Positions 12,345-22,685 of a stretch of 64,000 nt of DNA are shown here, in pieces. The notes beneath the pieces were generated by a model. It ran no database searches, was not told the DNA's origin, and worked only from the letters and a program-made list of their open reading frames with translations. Origin of the DNA: Paulownia fortunei (Eukaryota; Streptophyta; Magnoliopsida; Lamiales; Paulowniaceae); NCBI GenBank assembly GCA_019321725.1, contig CM033122.1, forward strand, positions 186,001 through 250,000, written 5' to 3'. Positions within the stretch are counted from its first letter, which is position 1. Every line of letters starts with the position of its first letter. A program made the translations under genes and the position numbers.

Positions 12345-14613
12345 ATGGAGGCTTTGAGTACTGAAATTGCGGTGATGGAGAGGCTGTTTAGCTCTGCGGT
12401 TGAAGCTTTTGTGGTTGAAATTTCCACTACTCTTGCAAAGTCTCTTGCTTGCTTGCTCTTCACGGTAAAATTCACTTCGTTCTTCTTTGCTGCTATGTTT
12501 TTTGTTTAGTAATTTAGAAATTTTTGTGCTCTTTTGTTGATTTGTGTGCACATTATGTGGGCTTGGCTGCTTTTCAATTCTGTTGTTTGAACTCAGCTAT
12601 TGAGGCTTTTGTGGTTTTAACTTCCATTACTGTTGCAAACTATTTTGGTGCTTTTCCTCTTTTCGTGGTGTAATAAACCTTTCTTTTTTTTCCTGCTTTA
12701 TTTTTTTGCTTATTACTTCACGAATTTGGGCTCTTTTGTTAATTTATGTGCATATTGTTGGAATTGTGTTATGTAGGCTTGACTCCTTTTTATTTAATTT
12801 GTTTTCAGTAATTTTAGGCTTGACTGCTTTCTTATTCAATTTGTTTTCACGTTGAGTTATGATTTTGGTTTTGCAAAGATTACATTTTCCCTTTTTTCTT
12901 TTTAAACCTCTGTGCTGGTGTTTGGTTATGTTTTTTTCTCCCTGTATTTCTTTTCTCTCTTTTTTTTTTTTGGCATTGTTTTAATTTTTTATACTGGGTT
13001 GTTTTGCTTCCTGGTTGTGTTTTGGTATCGTTAAAGCTTTTTACTTAGTTAGTTGCAGGTAGATTTTTGTTGATTTTTTAAAACTAGTTGTCGTTTTACT
13101 ATGATGGGTGTTGATAGGATTAAGGGCTTTCTTTCCTTCTCTTTTTTCCAGATACTGTTGTTTAATTGATGAACTGTGGGATTTGTGCTTGGTTCATGTT
13201 TGTTGGTGTGTCTAATAATATGGGGATTTTTTTATGGTTGATAGAATTAAAAGGGATTGCTTTGGCTAATGAATTTGAATGTATGAATTTCCAGTACTGG
13301 TGCTTAAATGTATATTTAGCCAGTCCGTCTTGAGTGATATTTAGGTTTGTTTCAATTTTTGAATTCTTAGGTATAGTTTTTATTGTTTATTTTGGCATGG
13401 TGGTATAGAGTTTCTTTTGGTTGGTACGATAGGGGAACTGAAATAGGTAGTTCTATCAAGACCTAAATTGACTTGGAAGGAAGCTAGTTTTGTTTGGGCA
13501 CTCATGTGCTTGAATTTTTAGTGAATTGAATAATGAGATGGAGTGACTGACAATAGTTGGGAACCAGTCTTGTTCATATTGTTTAAGAGCAAAGTCCTCT
13601 GTATTAAATCAAGTTTTTGACGCCTCTAAGCCTTTAATTTAAGGACATTTCTTCTTTCAATGTTTGTTGTTTGCCACAAGTTTATGTTGTGCTTATAATC
13701 AGCTAAGAACCTGAAAACAGGTGGACTACTACTACTTTCTGAGCAACTTCCCTATCTAGGATCAGGTTGGGAACTTTAAATTGGTTGTGGAGCATGTAAA
13801 CTGCTTATTGGATACCAAATAGATTTTTTTAATAGTGAATTTTCCAGTTATTGTTTTATGCATAAACCCATAATGGATTTTACTACAAGATAACCTTTTG
13901 GATGCTTCACTGTTACACATGATGGAGAGGTGATTCGTGTGCAATTCTGCAACTTGTGTCTAATATTTAATTGCTTCACATTGGGTCATTTTTCTATTGG
14001 TCTTCAATCATGAATTATCAATGGAAGAAAGTTTTGTTTTGTGTGCCACCTATTTATGTTGCAAGAGCAGTAATTTTATCAATGAATTTATTATGTTTTA
14101 CAGACAGGATCTTTATCAAATGCATCTGCAGTATTCACTAGAGACCCAATGGTGTTGGAGAGGTTTGTTCTATCTCCCCTTTCTGCTCCTTTTCCTCTTT
14201 TCCCCAAAGTTATAGGCATTGATGGACAATTTAATTCACTTTGAAGGGTGGCAATAACTGAACTTTACACGGAGAAGCAGTCTGAACCTGAGAATGAAGA
14301 TGCCAGTGAGGATGAGGATGAGGATGAAGACGAAGGTGAAGATGAAGATGAAGATGAAGATGAGCAGGATGATGAAGATGCCGGAGAGGAAGAGGATGAG
14401 GAGGATGGAGGTAATGATGATGAAGGGGATCCTAAAAATGAGCCTGAGGCCAATGGTGATGCTGGAAGTGGAGAAGAGGAGGATGAAGATGATGATGATG
14501 AAAATGACGATGAGGAAGAGGAGGAAGAAGAGGAGGAGGAGGAGGAGGAGGAGGAAGAGGAAGAAGAGGAGGATGAGGAGATTCCCCAACCACCAGCTAA
14601 AAGGAGGAAATGA
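12345..14613 (+). CDS. Acidic Glu/Asp-rich nuclear protein with C-terminal basic signal
   Basis: Three exons, 12345-12464, 14104-14162 and 14247-14613, join in frame to 181 residues. Donors are ACG|GTAAAA and GAGAG|GTTTGT; acceptors are TTACAG and TTGAAG. The N-terminus is an aliphatic helix-like stretch (MEALSTEIAVMERLF...). A central conserved block follows (ASAVFTRDPMVLERVAITEL), and then about 110 residues of almost pure Asp/Glu. It ends PPAKRRK, a classical nuclear localisation signal. Plant proteins of this shape are often annotated by low-complexity similarity as 'phosphopantothenoylcysteine decarboxylase subunit VHS3-like'. That name reflects the acidic tail only and should not be read as enzyme function. 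A histone-chaperone-like or nucleolar role is possible but unproven. Confidence 0.8.
14512..14573 (+). repeat. 62-nt homopurine GAG/GAA tract in coding sequence
   Basis: Every base of the plus strand from 14512 to 14573 is A or G, encoding a run of glutamates. Such tracts are prone to replication slippage and can form triplex DNA in vitro. Here it is simply the DNA form of the acidic domain, so length variation between individuals is likely. Confidence 0.9.
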
Positions 14614-15453
14614 GCATATCAACTCCTTGTCTGTTTATTTTGTACTTTGATTTTTGTTTGACAAAGATGTGACACTGATAGAAGAAAACATAGGGTTGGG
14701 AAGTTGTCAGTTTTTGCACATAACTAGAAACTCTGCTAATGTCAGTGACTCCTGTTTATTGTCTCTAGTTTCGACGGTATCAATATATCGCGTTTTTGTG
14801 ATACTACGATGTCTGATTTTAGGTTCACATTGGCACCTTCTGTATCTCGCCTCGGTATAGATGAAACAAAACTTACAATTGAGTGCATTCATCTGAATTT
14901 ATAAATTTTAAAGTTCTCCTTGCCAGTTCAATGAACGGGGGACTTGGGAGGTGGGATAATTTTACGGAACTTGTGAAGTCTTGTGCATCTTATATGTCTG
15001 TGGGCGGATGTGTGTAGAATTGACTCTTGCGACTCCATGTGCTGTTCATTGTTCTCTCAAGAAGCTCCGAAAGCCATGGTCTCATGAAAACCTGGTAGTT
15101 GATGCACATAAATATTTGCTTGTAGAAATGGGAAACACTAAAATCTGTGTTCGCTTGGAGCATTTTGGTGGCTGTAACATAATTAGACTTGGTTCGACTT
15201 AGTTTCAGAAACGCAATTCCATTTGCATACAAACTACCCTGAGCTTGGCCACGGTTTTGGTGGGATATTGGCGTACGTCCAAGTCTCGATTTTGCTCCAG
15301 AGATGATAAAAGATATATTTCATTCTTAAGCAGGGGCCCAGAAAGCTTGTACTTGCGCTGATGGTAAAAAAACTTGATAATGTTGTATAAGAATTTGGTA
15401 ATATTCCTGCTTGCGAATATTTGCTTAGTACGGAATACATAACAGGAATTCAG
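14614..15453. other. Convergent 3' spacer
   Basis: This stretch lies between the stop of the acidic-protein gene and the end of the broken TPD1-like copy. It has no conserved coding signal that I recognise. Several short open frames exist on both strands but lack family motifs and have no sensible splice partners. The left part is presumably the 3' untranslated region of the acidic-protein gene. Confidence 0.55.
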
Positions 15454-15904
15454 CTATCTAAAGTTTTCAACCCCAAAATAATCATCAGTCTTGAACACAA
15501 AGGTAGAGTGTACCAGAAATGCTGCATCCCAAATATAGGTGAAGTCGAATATAATATATCTCGAGATAAAACTATGTTAGCCCGAGGGTACCAGCATTTG
15601 TGTAGAACTATTACTTTCCATTCCGGCTTCCCCTGTATTACCTTGCCAATTTGGTCTGTACTGATTAAAAACTTGTTCAATTCATGTTGGCAACACAGTG
15701 CAATATCAACAAGAAAAAAATAATTCAAATTTATTCGTTGTAGAGCAAAGAAATACAACAGTAAGATTGAGTGAAGGTACGTGTGGCGATTTAATATGAT
15801 TATATTCAATGAGACAAACTTAGGTAAATGTCGTTCGATGGCTTTACTGTGCTGATGAAGCTCAAAAGCATAAGTCCTGCCGAAAACTTGGCTGTGTGCG
15901 CCGT
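15454..15904 (-). pseudogene. TPD1-like gene copy, broken
   Basis: This is a third member of the TPD1-like cluster. The body reads ELNKFLIS...GKVIQGKPEWKVIVLHKC...ANIVLS, clearly homologous to the neighbour at 18669-19276. Several lesions are visible. The position of the ATG is ACG (15902-15904), followed by a signal-peptide-like KFSAGLMLLSFIST. The intron acceptor is changed: GCACTG stands where the neighbour has CACAG. Some 35 residues after NIVLS, containing two of the six cysteines, are missing. The C-terminal FTYIWDAAF motif is in another frame and ends at TAG (15454-15456). A TATA element remains upstream (15955-15964). The open frame that spans most of it is therefore not a real protein. 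Confidence 0.8.
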
Positions 15905-15954
15905 TGTTGAGATTAGAGGAAGAAAGTGGTCTATTGAGTTAGAGGCGATTTTGT

Positions 15955-15964
15955 GTTTATATAG
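15955..15964 (-). promoter_or_regulatory. TATA box of the broken TPD1-like copy
   Basis: On the minus strand this reads CTATATAAAC, about 50 bp before the degenerate start position. Both intact cluster members have a TATA element at a similar distance, so the promoter region was duplicated together with the gene. Confidence 0.55.
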
Positions 15965-16504
15965 TTGTTTTCGTAAAATATTCAAGACACTAACTCAGTC
16001 AATTTGAGATCCAATTAGATATTTTTTATTGGGAGGTATCGGGAAGGAATTAGAATGGAATAAAACCAGAAAAAGTTTTCTATTGATTCTGTACCTATGG
16101 ATAGGTAAACAAAGAGAGGAAAAAATCAAAGATTTCATGGTAGAAAATAGTAAGTAATTTAATTCGTAAAATAGTAGGTAATTTAATCCATCATTATCTC
16201 GTGCAATTAATTCCTGCAGATTCTTTCACTGACAATTTGTATCAAATCAATTTCGTATTCCGGTGCAAGGTAAATTCTCCAAGAATTGGCATTGCCACAA
16301 GTTTAACATTTATGGTATGACTTTAGGTTCTCAATGGATGAATCATGAGATTTGGTTCTCAATTTTCTGAGCTTTTTTTTTAATTAACTTGTGATGCACT
16401 TCGTTTCACAATTTTTCCATAAACCGAAAATCCAAAATCCTTCAACTGGACGATAAGATAACAGGCATCTCATCATAAAACATTGACTGATGAAATGATA
16501 TATG

Positions 16505-17097
16505 TTAACCTCCTGGTACACACGTAGCCCCAGTAGGCTCAACCTTAAACTGGAATTCAGAATCCCAGGCATAACTAAAGACATACCCCGAAAATGGGGC
16601 GATAAAAGATCCCTTAGGAAGAGAGCATTCCCTGCCACCCACAACCAGAACGGTTGGATCGATCTTCTCGACACTCTGGAAACCATTGCATGCCAATTTC
16701 ACATCTGCCACGGGACAAGGGCAGGCATTAAACAGTGTCACATCAAATTCAGGCTTTCCTTTTACTAATGTTCCTGTCTGCTTTTGCGTCACTGCTATGT
16801 CACTTGGTGAACATTTGTTCTCAGACATTCCTGCCATTGTGGAAAAAAACATGGAAAATAAACAACAGATAAAAAATTATCCCATATAAACATGTGAATA
16901 ATGATTCTATATTGTAATTCAACAAAAAAATAGACTACTTTTCAACACACACACACACACTCGTGAAAATAAATGCAAAGAATCTGTAAATCTGTGAGTG
17001 GAACTTGAATACAGACATCTAAGAATTTTGACAACTTACAAACACAAGTACCTGTGTTGATGAAACTGAGAATGACAATAAAGCACAAGAACTTCAT
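16505..17097 (-). CDS. TPD1-like small secreted cysteine-rich protein
   Basis: Two exons, 17052-17097 and 16505-16830, encode 123 residues. Donor is ACACAG|GTACTT and acceptor TGGCAG|GAATG. Exon 1 encodes a signal peptide (MKFLCFIVILSFINTG). The mature part follows the TAPETUM DETERMINANT 1 pattern: CSPSDIAVTQ, GKPEFDVTL, NACPCP, LACNGFQSVEKIDP, an REC motif, FSYAWDSEF and a final Cys, with six cysteines that probably pair. TPD1 itself is a secreted ligand for the EMS1 receptor kinase in anthers; many short relatives, sometimes mis-titled as N-acetylglucosaminyltransferases, have no known function. The start is the first ATG after a TATA element at 17144-17155. It lies head-to-tail with two paralogues. 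Confidence 0.88.
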
Positions 17098-17143
17098 GGT
17101 TGTATGTCCACAAGAAGAGTGATAATGACTAGTACATGACATG

Positions 17144-17155
17144 CTATTTTATATC
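17144..17155 (-). promoter_or_regulatory. TATA box of TPD1-like gene 2
   Basis: The minus strand reads GATATAAAATAG here, about 50 bp upstream of the start codon at 17097. That spacing gives a very short 5' leader, as in the neighbouring paralogues. Confidence 0.55.
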
Positions 17156-17159
17156 ACTA

Positions 17160-18668
17160 TAATGGAATGACAGTTTCTTGACAAAACCTAAAGAGCATTA
17201 ATAGATTTGTAAATGCCAAATCAGAATCAAAGATTTGGTGGTAAACTTTACAAATATATGCATACAGTGGATAATGATGTAAAATTCACGTAAGAGTTGG
17301 CAAAATACACTGTAAAATACAGCTGTTAAACGAAACCGTTAAATATATTGCTATATCAGAATATCAACCAATAATTGATTAACATAATCATATATCATAG
17401 GATCAATAGGACATTTATATGAAATTCGACAAATTCCATCCAGAAACTCTCTTACATCAACAGAAATTTGGATGTGTAGTTAAATATTGATACACTAAAT
17501 TATGTTTGAATGTGGATCCATATTGACATTGACTTGATTAGAGATTGTTATGCAAAAGCTCCTTGGTTATCAATGCAACAATGGAAATATTTGCGTGATG
17601 TATGCTACCTTCTTGTATAAAAGAAAGTAGCATTTACTAAAAATAAGAAAAGTATTTTATGGTTCATGATCATTTAAAGTAATGATTATCAAATAAACAT
17701 GTTTAGAATATATATTTACTAATTATATGTCTTAGATTTTATTTCTTGTATTTAAAATAAAAGTGAACTATATTAGCATACCGAAGTTCAACATGTTTAT
17801 ATAGTGTAATAGATATATGATATTTTGTTGACATGATGATATTATATGAGATAAAACCTTCAATTTTTAGTATTATAATTTAATTATTCAAATTATCTTG
17901 AGTAAATTAATAAGAATGTTAATAAAGAAATATTTATTTCGTATATTTCTAAATAATATATACATCGTTAACAAATGCATATATTACATTTGTATATATA
18001 TCACTCCTAATATCTATGCAAAACCAACAAAAAAAAAAGATAAAATAAAATAGAAATTTCCATCTTATATATGTAAATTGGTCATTTAGTGTTTCATTAA
18101 GTGATAAAAATTGAGTTGGGTATTATTTGCTTTTTAATATATATATATATAAAAGGGTAATATGACACATAGGCTTATTTTAAAAAATAAAAGGGAGTAA
18201 AAGCTATTTACCCCTTACTTATAATGTAGATTGCAGAACATGGGGTGAACTTGTTTGGGGAGATGGCTACTATATTTTGTGGTCACCCCTGTTTTATTAG
18301 TTGAGATGAATCCCAGCATTATGACAAGTGGGATATTCTGTGTGTGTGTAGAAAATGAATGGTATAATTGCTTAAACTTGTGTAATAGTTGAATGGTTTC
18401 TTCTGGTTTATGTTATCCAATGTCATGCTTTTGGCCTTTAAAGAGGGATAATGAAGTTGTAAAAAACCTTTTAATTTGAATATTTATTATACTTTTCCAC
18501 AAGTCAAATCAAAATCCTAATGGAGTGATTTGGTGAAATATAGAATGGAAGTTGCATTTGTCCAAATTCCTGTAGTATTAAAGTTGCAGGTTCTCTTGAA
18601 TCAGAAAGGTTTTACATTCTCCAAAAATATAGGCAACATTCTTAATGATTCTTGTCTACAACTACATA
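17160..18668. other. AT-rich spacer between TPD1-like paralogues
   Basis: About 1.5 kb without recognisable coding exons. It contains a short (TA)n run near 18137-18151. It includes the upstream region of TPD1-like gene 2 and the 3' region of TPD1-like gene 3. Nothing resembling a transposon open frame was seen. Confidence 0.55.
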
Positions 18669-19276
18669 TCAACAGAGGACTTGAGCTGAGAGTGGCCTGA
18701 GAAAGAAGGGTGGATCCCAAGCATAGGAGAACCTGACAGAAGCTTGTGGTTGAAGAGGGCGCCCTTGATTTATGGAGCAACGGTCACCGTTTTTCTGGAA
18801 GATTGATGAATCAATGGGCTCAACTGTTTGAAAACCTTGGCATGATAGTACTATGTTTGCTTGTGGACACTTGCATGTGTTCACAACTTGGACATTCCAT
18901 TCTGGCTTCCCTTGTATTTCTCTCCCACTACGGACTGTCCCGATTACAAAGTTGTTCAAGTCACATTCACCAAATGCTGCTGCTGTGAAATCAACAAAAC
19001 ATTATTAGTCCTCAAAGTTGCATAACTAGCAATTTTAATCAGAAAAAGCAAGTTGGTTGGTTGCAAAATTCTATGAAAACAGATGTTATTTATTTATTGT
19101 GCTCGTCTATTAATAACAACACTATTAAAAGGCTTGCAAATAGATGTGTGTATCTTTATGCACAGTGTTTGAATCAAGAATTGCTATGCTTTTACATAAA
19201 GAAACGTGATAAATTTACCTTTGCAGATGAAACACAAAACTAGAAGTGCGATAGAAAACTTAACTAGAGTTACCAT
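18669..19276 (-). CDS. TPD1-like small secreted cysteine-rich protein
   Basis: Two exons, 19219-19276 and 18669-18982, encode 123 residues. Donor is TGCAAAG|GTAAAT and acceptor TTTCACAG. Exon 1 encodes the signal peptide MVTLVKFSIALLVLCFICK. The mature part has the TPD1-family order: GECDLNNF, GKPEWNVQV, NTCKCPQANIVLSCQGFQTVEP, a DRC motif, FSYAWDPPF and a terminal VLC, again six cysteines. Length and exon structure equal those of the neighbour at 16505-17097, but the sequence differs at most non-core positions, so the duplication is old. It is the closer relative of the broken copy at 15454 (shared ANIVLS and (D/E)LN(N/K)F). Function is unknown; a secreted signalling peptide role is inferred from the family. 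Confidence 0.88.
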
Positions 19277-19347
19277 TGTGCGGAATTATAATACACAGAC
19301 TGTTTTATTGATCTGAAAGCTTGGATGGAGGTGGAGATAATTTCTTG

Positions 19348-19356
19348 TATTTATAG
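19348..19356 (-). promoter_or_regulatory. TATA box of TPD1-like gene 3
   Basis: The minus strand reads CTATAAATA, about 72 bp upstream of the start codon at 19276. This is a textbook plant TATA sequence at a plausible distance. Confidence 0.6.
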
Positions 19357-19825
19357 TGCTCTTACACTAAGTATACTAGCAGACAATAATATGCAGGAAC
19401 CATTCGCAATTAATGAATTTTAGCTTGAAAAAGGAAGATTTATGCAATCAAATTGCCCTTTTTCACAAATAGATGATTACAGCTTCATAACTTCAAATGC
19501 TGAATTATTACATACGTCAAGATCCTTTATTTGACTTGGGGCGATCTCCATTACTGAATTTTATTACGGGAATAAGATTACAAAAATCTCATTAGAGGCC
19601 AAATGAAAATCTGTCAAATTTGAAAATTTGATTCTGAAGTGTAACGAATGAATTAAACAAAAGTGTAACGAATGAATTAAATCACTTATTGGCATCCATT
19701 ATTTACTTTCGGATATCAAAATTATTGCACAAGTCAGCACATTTTAAATTTTGAACTAGATTAGATTGTCGACATTTAACTGCAATATTTCTTGACATGT
19801 CGAACTTTAAAAAAAAAATAAATAA

Positions 19826-19831
19826 ATATAT

Positions 19832-19873
<42 letters not shown>
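19826..19873. repeat. (TA)n microsatellite
   Basis: An almost uninterrupted TA dinucleotide run of about 48 bp with one small interruption. Likely polymorphic in length. Confidence 0.85.
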
Positions 19874-19874
<1 letters not shown>

Positions 19875-21403
19875 TCCATATGCTGTCCTCACCGGTACAG
19901 ACACACTGTCATAAATCACTGTTTATTAATTTATGCTTGTAAATAATTGTCTCATCCTTAATGCAGAAGGATTAATAATTTGAATATGCAATTGATTGTA
20001 CCTTTTTCAATTAAAATTAGATTTTGGATTGAAAAAATAAATCAAATTAGTTGTGAAGGATTATTATTAAGTTCTTTGATTATTAAATTTGAATATCATT
20101 ATTATTTATAAAATTTGGAGCTCAATTCGAGAGATTAAAAATATAAAAAATATTACGCTATTTAAGTCAATATAAAAAGGAATCGATCCGGGTTTTGAGG
20201 GGCCGAATTATTATAACAAGTGAGAAGTATTTGAATGTGTTTAAAAAGATGAGTAAATAAAAAAATATAATTTAGATATTTCTTCACTATATTATAGATC
20301 TTTAATTTACCCTTCATCATCAATCTATTGCTACTTTTTTCTTGGGCGAATATACAGATGAAAATTAGTTTTTGGGATATTGCAAAGAGCATGTTCACAC
20401 CAATATTTTCCATTTGAGATTTGTTCTTTTAGATCAGTGTATTGATTGTTGAATTACTTTTACTACTTTCAGAGGCCAAACCAGGGATGACAAAACTAAG
20501 ATTCAAAACTTTAGCTTCCAACCCTCCAACTATATATTAGAAATGTAGTATAAATGCTATACCTGATAGCGTGTATCGCAATGTATTTCACCGTATATTT
20601 TCATACACATATTTATATATTTGTGTATGAATATATTGTAAAATGTATAATTTAACTGAATATATTGTGAAATGCATACTTGATATAAATATTTTATGCT
20701 AAAAAATATATATATAACCCTATATATATATAAATATCAATCAACTTATGTTTGAATAATTATAGTTTGACTGAATAGAGTTAAAATTAAGAAATATAAT
20801 TATGTTTGAATATATATATGAAGCATATCTTAGTTTGTGAGGGGGCATTACCTAGATAGGTTTTGTTTAGGTTTTTCCCCATCCAGCCAGTTAAATTCCA
20901 TCTCCATCTCTTGTTTATTAACTTATCTTGTACACATGCATCACCTAGTCCTAGTGCTACAAAAACAAGGGTACGTTTTGCTGATTATGGATTTGATTTT
21001 TTATGAGAAATTTCTTGCAAGACCAGCTATTTTGATAAAAAGAAATCATATTACAGAGCTTAAACTAAAATTCTAATGTGACAACCAATGATAGGAACAA
21101 CCCAAATGATAAAATAGTGATGGGGTTATGGCAATTAAATATGAGTACAGAAGATCAATTATGGGTTCAGATGATGCCATAACCAGATAAGCTTGAACAT
21201 GAAAAAGACCTTCATTTTCTATCTCAAAATAAAATCCCATTTTTGTTTTTTTCTCTTTGTTTTTTAATCTTTTTTATGAAGCTATCCCTATGCTCCGGAA
21301 AGTATTTGTTCCTTTTGTTGACATATACTGGGATTTGGTAGCAGCTGCATATAATTTATTTAACTTTGGCACACTCATTTCTCTTTGAATACATACATGT
21401 ACA

Positions 21404-21408
<5 letters not shown>

Positions 21409-21435
<27 letters not shown>
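21409..21435. repeat. (TA)n microsatellite
   Basis: A TA dinucleotide run of about 27 bp in the spacer upstream of the heparanase-like gene. Confidence 0.85.
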
Positions 21436-21438
<3 letters not shown>

Positions 21439-22608
21439 TTTCTTCCAAAATTGATAATTTGTTTAGCAATGAGACGATGTGTCCGAAATTGGAACTTGGA
21501 ACCATACTTCATAGGACAATCTTTTCCTTTTTCCATTTTTTCTTTCTTTTTTTTGACTTACAACTTTGCTTCGAAAAAAATAAATAGTTACTTAAAATCG
21601 TGGCGAAAAACGGCATGCTTGATCGCAATCAAATTAGATTGTGTGGATAGAGGTACTTTCCTCAGTCAAGAAGGTTTTGAATTAGTACGTGTTTGTAGCA
21701 GGTCGTATCTCAAAGTTGCACAGTACTTCCCTCAAATTACTATATTATAACACAATTTACTAATTAGTACTTATTGTAAGACATCTATTATTATCTATTG
21801 GTCTTTGTCAACTCTATCATTATCATGATTATAAAATTGCAAATGGAAGAAGAATGCATTAATAAGTTGACAGATTTTATCCAACCTTTTTTTTTTTTTT
21901 TTTTGTGGCTGGTTTGGAATATGATCTGTTTTGGCTTGATTCCTAACCAATTCAATCAAACCAAGACTCTTATTATCTTTTCATTAAACTAAATAAACTA
22001 ACGATGCTTTACTAATTTTTTTGAACATTCTTCAACTAATTATTTAGATGCTGAAGGCTAATGAGCAAAGGAATGCAGCCCACATCTTTCTTGATCATTA
22101 TCAACTGCAGGAGGCATGAACACATCAAATTTAGTACTAATACCCCCTTTGAGTCTGACATTTTCTTACCTTGTACTACACTAAACAAGAAATATTTGTT
22201 ATCCCTTTATCTTATTAGTCAAAACTTCACCAACTAAAGAGAGGAAATACTTCATGTAAGAAAAATCAGATTAAAGAATTGGCAACCGTCAAGTTGAGTA
22301 ATTTCCTTCAAGTATACACAAGAAAGAACCACCAGTTCACCACTCCTTGTCTGTTAAAAAAAATCCTTTTGGCATAAAATCAAGGCACATAAATTCGTCA
22401 ACTTGCACCATACCAATCTAAATGTATTAACCCAAAGCAGCAAGATTGAATTTGCCCTGTCAAACCTGGGCCATCCCATTTCCACAATTTCTCAACCCAC
22501 ATTGTTAACCTTTTCTTGATCTCCAATGGGAATCTTTATCATAAACAGCTACTCATCCAACTACAGTTGAATTTTTTTTCCTTCAAAAAAATGATTGATG
22601 AGTCTCAG

Positions 22609-22616
22609 TATATATA
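22609..22616 (+). promoter_or_regulatory. TATA box of the heparanase-like gene
   Basis: TATATATA sits at 22609-22616. Plant transcription usually starts about 25-35 bp downstream, here near 22640. The ATG at 22638 would then be at the very transcript end, which argues for translation starting at a later ATG (22650 or, better, 22686). Confidence 0.5.
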
Positions 22617-22685
22617 GCACACAAAACACACACTTCCATGGCTTATTCAATGAGTGATGCTCATTCAGACACACTGCTATATGAC

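Larger units (their letters stand above)
19357..22607. other. AT-rich intergenic region between divergent genes
   Basis: About 3.2 kb between the TPD1-like cluster and the heparanase-like gene. It holds long (TA)n tracts at about 19826-19873 and 21409-21435, with further TA-rich stretches near 20640-20820. No coding exon with a recognisable family was found on either strand. Short open frames such as those near 20837-21076 and 21451-21750 lack conserved motifs. Confidence 0.6.

Noticed and set aside
14236..14622. Long minus-strand open frame rich in Leu, Ile and Phe, antisense to the acidic tail
   Set aside because: It is the complement of GAG/GAT codons and so reads as hydrophobic by necessity. 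There is no start context, splice partner or family motif.
14294..14650. Met/Lys/Arg-rich open frame on the plus strand
   Set aside because: It is a frame-shifted reading of the acidic exon. The spliced three-exon model with conserved N-terminal exons explains the locus.
15450..15809. 119-residue open frame as an intact TPD1-like protein
   Set aside because: It runs through intron sequence, lacks the signal peptide in frame, has lost two family cysteines and ends out of the conserved C-terminal frame. It is called as a pseudogene.
19700..21000. Possible transposon in the TPD1-heparanase spacer
   Set aside because: Only TA-rich low-complexity DNA. No terminal repeats, target-site duplications or transposase-like frame could be seen.
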